This document shows positions 57,901-64,000 of a DNA stretch of 64,000 nt, in pieces. Below the pieces are notes generated by a model. The model did not search any database, had not been told where the DNA came from, and was given only the letters and a program-made list of their open reading frames with translations. Location: assembly GCA_038502055.1 (NCBI GenBank), contig JAXRKN010000044.1, positions 2,018,001 to 2,082,000 on the forward strand, in the 5' to 3' direction. A program made the translations under genes and the position numbers. The stretch comes from Tanytarsus gracilentus (Eukaryota > Arthropoda > Insecta > Diptera > Chironomidae). Within the stretch, counting starts at the first letter, position 1. Every line of letters starts with the position of its first letter.

Positions 57901-60900
57901 AGTGAGCTGATAATCGTGATTGTTCACAAAAAGCGCTATCTTGACAGTTCACTCATAATTAATCGTGACAAAATCAGCCTCATTAACGGCTCCATATCGA
58001 TCTAGAACGTCAAATTCAATATGTATATAAAAAAAGTTTTAAAGTTAGTTTTTGATGTTTGGTGGCGAGCGGTAATAATGACAGATGTGTGGGATGTTTT
58101 GCTCGGTTGCCATATTTTTAATAATAATTTGTTTTACTCTTTTTATCACGCGCATTTAAGTGGCACCAAAATGAATTAATGACAGCATGTGTGTGTGTGT
58201 ATGTTATCAGCTACGATATTATCGAGAGTGAGTGACGGAGGAAGTATCGAGAAGAGTTTTTCCGCGCAAGGTTAAAATTATTTACTTTTTCAGCCATTTG
58301 TTTCACATATTTGATGAACTTCGAGCCTCAAGCTATCGCACATCGCCTACAACTCTTGATCGTGTCGATTTTATACATTTTAATTTTCAAGTTTGCCACT
58401 CAGCTGAGCTTGTAACTGTGTTGTGCGCCGTTTGGATGTGCAAAACAAACGTATAGAAATTTCCATTTATTGAAATCGATCTGGAGGCAATAAAAATGAT
58501 ATTTTTTCTTGCTGCTTTAACTCATTTCTCGTATATAGAGATGGCTGGCGCTAAAATTATGCAATGCCATTTTTTTTTATTTCCCACTATTTTATTCACG
58601 CGAGATTTTTTTAAAGCTCTTTGGAATATTTCTTTTGGTCATAATTTATTTTTAAAGATATTCTCGATGAGACAGACTTGTATAACACATCCATATACCT
58701 CCCAAAAATCTTTTCAAAACAATATAATAAAATTGTATCGCGTGACTATTTTAGAAAGAGGGAAATCTTTTTTAATTGAGCTTAAATGCATATCTACAAG
58801 CTATAAATTAGTCATCGTGTGACAAATGATTATGAGAAAGCCATTAGTTCATGCGAGATTCGGACACGATTTTTCTCTCTTCACATTAAGCGATTAAGAT
58901 GTCGGGGATCCTCAAAAAAAAAGAAACATAGTGTGATGGCGACAACAACAAGCGGTTAAATGGCATTAAAAAGGGAAAAGAAGAAAGTGAAATTAGAGAC
59001 GAGAAAGAAGTTGTGACTTTTTGATGCAATCTAACAGACGAAAAAAAAACTCTTCGTGCATCTATAAATACTTTCAATCTTGTATCGTTGCAAGAAAGTG
59101 TGATGTGCATCGGAAAGAAGAAGAAATCGAGCATCTAAAGAATGCAATAAATTCATAAGATGCACGAACATGTCTCTTGATGAAACTATTCGCAGAGGTG
59201 GCGAGGAATTTAGAGAGAAGTTTTTAGATGTCGTGTCACTTTTTTTTTCGCTAATGAGTTTTGAGATGCTGCAGTAAATATTCCATAGCAATTCACCCTC
59301 TCAAAAAGCATTCAAAAGTGTCTCAAAAATTGCCATTGAATTTAATGACAGTGCTTGGACATTCTCTCGTCCATCGTGTAATTTTCATTCTTTTGTTTTA
59401 TGGGTCAAGTGGCTGAGCGTGTGGTGTTCTTTGTGTCATTGTGGAAGCGGCAAAAATATTGCTTGCCTTTTCATTATTTTCATAACAAATAAAAAATTCG
59501 TCAATGGAACTTTTGAGTTGAACTTCTTTGTGAATTTATAACACTCACAAAAAAAATTGTTATTTAATTATATCCGACGATAATTGCTGAGGTATGCACA
59601 TCATCATCATGAACTCAAAGTGTGCTTTTAGAGTGTCGCATGTACAAGCGAATGCGTCTTACCTTGAAATTCTTCTGACTGACTAATTTTAGTTTTATTT
59701 TCTGCGCGCATATACCTCAAAGCTGAGCTCTATCGGTCTGAAGTTAGTTGAGAGAGAGAAAAAATTTGCATTGCGCCGGCATTAAAGGCTTGGCATAAAT
59801 TAGATATAGCAGAATAGGTAAGGGAGGAATGCTGAAAGGCGCCAAATGTGTTTCAATCTGTGATCACATTCTTTGTAAGCAACTGCACTATGTAGAATTG
59901 TAATATGAGAGCATCTCGAGAACGTCATCGTGGCATAATAATTTTATAAAACATTTTAGCAACGCTCGAGCGATAAAAATTGATGATCATGACAAAAATA
60001 CATGAAAGAAGTTAAATTTGTACTCGATTTTTACACTTCCGTGGATTTTTAATTACTCGCGAAAATCGTGCGCGACAGACAGAGTTTTAGTGTAAGGTAT
60101 GGAAGGCTAAAATTATTTTTTTATGCTCGAGAGAACTTTTGAGAGTTCTTATGAGTTAAGGAAATTCTTTTTGATTTAATTGTCTGGTTTATTTTTAATT
60201 TTAAGTGTTTTGATTGTAAGCACAAAAATAGAGAGTTAAATTATTCATCCAGACGATTTTAAATTTTTAAAAAATGTAAAATTTTAATAATTAAATTCAC
60301 TTTTTCCCATCTTTCCGTCCTTCTTGCCAAAAAGCGAAAGAGACAAGTTTTCTTCTTCTTCTGCCCCTACGAAAATGTCGGGCAACGAATTTACGATGTT
60401 CAGGAAAAAGGAAAGAATGACATTTTAAATCTTTTTGGTATTTATTTTCTCACTCTCTCGAACTTCTCGCGAAAATCGGATTAATTTCTTCATCTTTAGC
60501 TATTTAATTTTGCCGCTCGAAATGCCTTTTATGCACATCATTTCTTGTGTATAGAATAGCCAGTCGTTGAAATCCCTCGCCGTTTTAAAAAAAAATTCAT
60601 CTCGTCATCGACACTGAGCTGCGACGATGATGATGATGTATAGCCCAAAAATAGTAAGAAGAAGAAATGAAATATTTCTCGTTGTTGTCATAAACAACAC
60701 ATGTATGGATGGAATGTATAAAATAATATGCATGTTGCTCGAAATTGGAAAATTTATGAAGACAGAAAATTTAAATAATTTGCCCATCGAACTTCATCAT
60801 GAAATTTTTAATCATATGCATAAATTAGGCATTTTGAATGTCGCCGCTTTTTGGGTCGCTCAGAGGGAGGGTGCGAGAAACAAGTTCATTGGCAACGAAC

Positions 60901-61119
60901 GCCGTTTTTTTAGCGGTGATGTGATTCGAAAAAATGCAGTTGAAGAGAATTCAAATTCATGTTACTGTGTCCCTCTCTCTCTCTCGCATACCACGGTGCC
61001 GCTCTCTCATGTCTCTTACATCGCAATTTAATTGCATAATCATGTGCTACAAATTCCTGAACTCTCCTCGCATATTTTATACTCGCTCTTTTTTCCCATG
61101 CAAAGGGTTCACTTATGGG

Positions 61120-61881
61120 TAGAGTTTCTCACGGGTAACCCGGGTACGGGTATACCCGGGTATGCCCGTCAATTTTACTACCCGGGTATACCCGGAAAAT
61201 TGCTCTACCCTTACCCGGGTAAAAATTAAAAAATTCGAAGAAAATTTTCTTAATTTTTTTGTGAAAAAATCTTCCTCCATAAGTGCTTTTTATAAGTTTT
61301 GTGTAAACCAATACCTGAAAATGTTTTGTTTACAATGAATTTTATCACTTATCAAAACTACATGACTCAAGAAGGTACTTTACCTATATAAATTTAGATT
61401 CGTTTGTGAAATTTTTTAATTCAAAAAAGTATTTTGAAACATCAACTGCAAGTGCAACAAAAAAATAGCCATGAGATGACATAAGAAGACTCAAACAAAG
61501 ATCTCCAATTTTGGACCGATTGTTTAAAGCTTTACTAACGATTCAGGCAACATCAGTTACTTCATAGAGGGCATTTTTAGAGGCTGGAGATATTGTAACA
61601 AAGGCTAGAACTCGAATGTCAGACCTTCACTGTGTAATGTTCCTTAAGAACTATTTCCGTTAAACTTTTTATATTTCTTTTAATCTATTCATTTTCTGTT
61701 TAAAAAACTTTTATTTCTGTTACTAAAAATGCTCGATGTAAAGATTAGCCGAAAATTTGAGTAAAAATAGGTATATTTTTTTAAAAAATTTCTTACCCGG
61801 GCATGCCCGGGCTACCCGGGTAGTAAATTTTTTTACCCGGGTAGGACAAAATCTCATTACCCGGGCATTTGAGAAACTCTA
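61120..61881. mobile_element. decayed hAT element
   Basis: 762-bp element with terminal inverted repeats TAGAGTTTCTCA...TGAGAAACTCTA. It is flanked by an imperfect 8-bp duplication, CTTATGGG (61112-61119) and CTTTTGGA (61882-61889). The ends are followed inward by clustered ACCCGGGTA palindromes in both orientations (61130-61220 and 61795-61870). The 8-bp duplication and the transposase remnant inside support the hAT superfamily. Confidence 0.82.
61505..61663 (+). pseudogene. hAT transposase C-terminal remnant
   Basis: One frame reads LLTIQATSVTS, then a TAG stop (61565-61567), then RAFLEAGDIVTKARTRMSD and LHCVMFLKNYF before TAA. This is the C-terminal hAT dimerisation region, normally TSVxSERxFSxAGDIVTxxR. 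The stop falls where the conserved Glu/Ser would be, so the frame is broken. Only about 50 codons remain; the DDE catalytic part is gone. It sits within the TIRs of the surrounding element. Confidence 0.8.
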
Positions 61882-64000
61882 CTTTTGGATGATTAAAAAA
61901 ATCAAGAAGGGCCAGTTCTGAAGATGCTTTTACTATTCAAGGTTAAATTGTGACAGATGTCCATCGAAAAGTTGATTTAATCTTTAAGAATTTTTAAGGC
62001 TATTTTAGGCAATTCTTGATTAGAATATTGAGAGCCATAAATGGCATAAAAACTGATCTAACGGCTACATGTGATTAATTCCCTACTTTTTTCAAACAAT
62101 GGTTGGGTAGTTTGAGAGTTATGTCATAAATTATTTTTTAATATAAATGAATTCAAATTAAACGAAACTGTCAAATGAACCTTAAAAAACTAAGCAAATA
62201 GACACCAATTCGGACAGGAAAGAGTCGGCAATTGTTATGGTGTCTCGAAAGAAATTGTGTGACTCATTTCCCATGCGAAAATAAAAGAGAAGGAAAGGAG
62301 ATTGAACGATAGCATGCCAAAAAAATGCTTCTTATTATTTGTTTAAATAAATTTTGAGAACAAGTTCCGCAGGTATTTTTGAATAATTAGCGAAAATGAA
62401 AAACTCGCGATGGAACTCATGGCCAAATTGGGTCAAGCCTCTCGATCGCTCTCACTTGTCGTTTTTAGAATGGCTCGAAATGTTTTTGACTTCCCTCCTG
62501 CTGAGGAGCGAGAAGAAAGTCAATTAGAACAATTTTAGAAATTAACCTAAAAATTTTAACTGTTAAAATTTGAATTTTATAATAATTAAATTTTCATAGA
62601 AATTTGACTTGAATGCGGTCATTGTGACAACCAACATTAGCTTCATAAATTGTCAAAATTGACGACAGAAATCATTCTGACATCGACATGAGTCTTTTTT
62701 TTGTCGCACATGTTTGCTTATTCTCTCAGCTCTCAGAATATCCAAAACCTGCCTTTTGGAGCTCATTCACTCCCGAATAATGTTTAAATTATTCTTTTTC
62801 TCGCGCGTATTAAAAGTTTCGGCAATAACTGTAAAATCAAAAATTATGATCATGGTGGCTTGGGTCAACTTGAGGCGGAAATTAAGAATGATTTCTCAAC
62901 ATCTTGCATCTAGTGTCGTGATTCATCCGGTACTCGAGGTTATAATCGGATTTATTTACTTTGTTAAAAATGTTGGCATGCACTTATTGGACACGGCTGT
63001 CGACTTTAATTGAACTTTATAGCAGCGCGAATTATGGAGAAAATCAATTAATTGATTTCGCGCAAAAAAGCTGGAAGATATCCTTGCCCCAATCATCATC
63101 TACGCTCGCCTACGCAAAAAACAAGCGATAAAATTGCGTTCTCTCTGTTTTTTTTATATTCAATGATGGACACAATTGTCACGAACAACAGTCGATCATT
63201 TCAACTCCATTTTTGCATATATCCGAACGAGTCTGTTGTGCGTAGAAAATAAAGGTAAATAAATACACATCAAGCGAGTTGATGATTTGAGATTGAAAAA
63301 GGAAGTTTACAGATTTAAACGCCACCTTTAAAAAAGAGATTTATGGGAAATTTAAAACGAGATGTTGTCGATTTTTACAGCTTGAAATTTCGTGATGGCT
63401 TAAATGGCAAAAAGTACAGCAATAATTCGAGAGAATTGAAGTGATTTTAAAGATCAAGTTGTAAAATGTTTTAACAATAATTTAATTAATTCAGGCCGTT
63501 GTTTTTGGAATTTATTTTTTTATTCAAATTTTGCATTAACTTATTATCAGTCTCTCGAATTCCGTACAAAATCACCGTAAAACTCTTCGCTTGTCACTCT
63601 AGTGACTTCTCGAGAGTATTTTTTGTTCAACAATCCATTGATGGTCATTTCGTTGTTCGATGGGTAAATACTCGTTCACCGCTTCTGCTGCTATATTAAT
63701 TTTTTTTTATATTGGTAACATTTGCAAATCTCATTTTAAAACGGGCGACACTAATGAGCGACCATTAAGCCATCAATGGACATTGCCATTTCTCTCCCAC
63801 AATTTTTCAAACATACTCATATGTGTACACACATATCTCCTCGCGAATAAGTGGGTCACCGAATCATTTACCATGCTTGTTTTTCATTTTATCGACCGAT
63901 ATATATTTTCATTCCACAGTTTTTTAAGTTAAGAAATATAATCAATTTGTTGTTACACACGAAAAAAAAAATATTATTAAATACATGACACTCGAAATGT

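Larger units (their letters stand above)
45852..64000. other. 18 kb without exons: long intron or regulatory DNA
   Basis: No splice-bounded coding exon, tRNA or conserved protein segment was found on either strand. The open frames here (for example 60627-61031 plus, 53499-53762 minus, 52395-52757 plus) are low-complexity and lack domains. The DNA is less A-run-rich than the 5' half. It holds many GAGAGAG/CTCTCTC runs, (GATGAT) near 47660, (TTAA) near 46140, and CA/TG repeats near 48175, 49560, 51070 and 58190. This texture is typical of long introns of developmental genes. One hAT remnant lies at 61120-61881. Confidence 0.5.

Noticed and set aside
60627..61031. 134-codon plus-strand frame
   Set aside because: No domain, begins in a GATGAT repeat, and no splice context ties it to another exon.

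Overview
The window is nuclear DNA of an insect, most likely a nematoceran fly such as a midge or mosquito relative. The evidence is very AT-rich spacer DNA, coding genes cut by many 55-100 bp introns with GT-AG borders, arthropod TATA plus TCAGT initiators, and insect-type genes: single-calcium-site troponin C, a FBXL15/jetlag F-box protein, tandem SV2-like transporters and a DUF1091-like secreted protein. The order assignment is inference. All exon boundaries were placed by eye. For each multi-exon model the summed coding length is a multiple of three.

Layout. 0-7 kb: a candidate 47-residue membrane microprotein (854-1210), then a 3.27 kb terminal-inverted-repeat element (3755-7023) made almost wholly of GAGCTC-rich satellite, with a tRNA-like sequence inside. 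8.3-9.4 kb: a secreted leucine-rich-repeat protein with a clear core promoter. 10.9-18.8 kb: two tandem SV2-like major-facilitator transporters on the minus strand. Each has one intron swollen by a transposon: a Mutator-like element with a 9-bp target duplication in the first, and a GGAC-repeat element in the second. 19.5-22.7 kb: a DUF1091-like secreted protein and troponin C. 25.6-31.9 kb is the most unusual part. A gene of unknown function is interrupted in frame by a 1.5 kb inverted-repeat element and lies head-to-head with a tiny zinc-finger-like gene. Next come a second copy of the GGAC-repeat element and tandem copies of a small two-helix membrane protein gene with three copies of its promoter block, one of which has lost its gene.

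32.9-45.9 kb is a dense block of conserved housekeeping genes: FBXL15/jetlag, V-ATPase c'' subunit, Mon1, Cullin-3, RpS11 and Fic/FICD. RpS11 carries a SNORD35-like box C/D snoRNA in each of its three introns. At 45.7 kb the first coding exon of another plus-strand gene begins, possibly a Drak-like kinase. The remaining 18 kb looks like its long first intron or intergenic regulatory DNA, rich in GAGA runs and simple repeats, with one decayed hAT element (61120-61881).

Functionally the conserved genes are unrelated housekeeping functions: ubiquitin ligase parts (FBXL15, Cul3), endolysosomal acidification and Rab7 activation (VhaPPA1-1, Mon1), translation (RpS11) and ER AMPylation (Fic). The novelty is in the repeat biology and the unrecognised genes between 25 and 32 kb.
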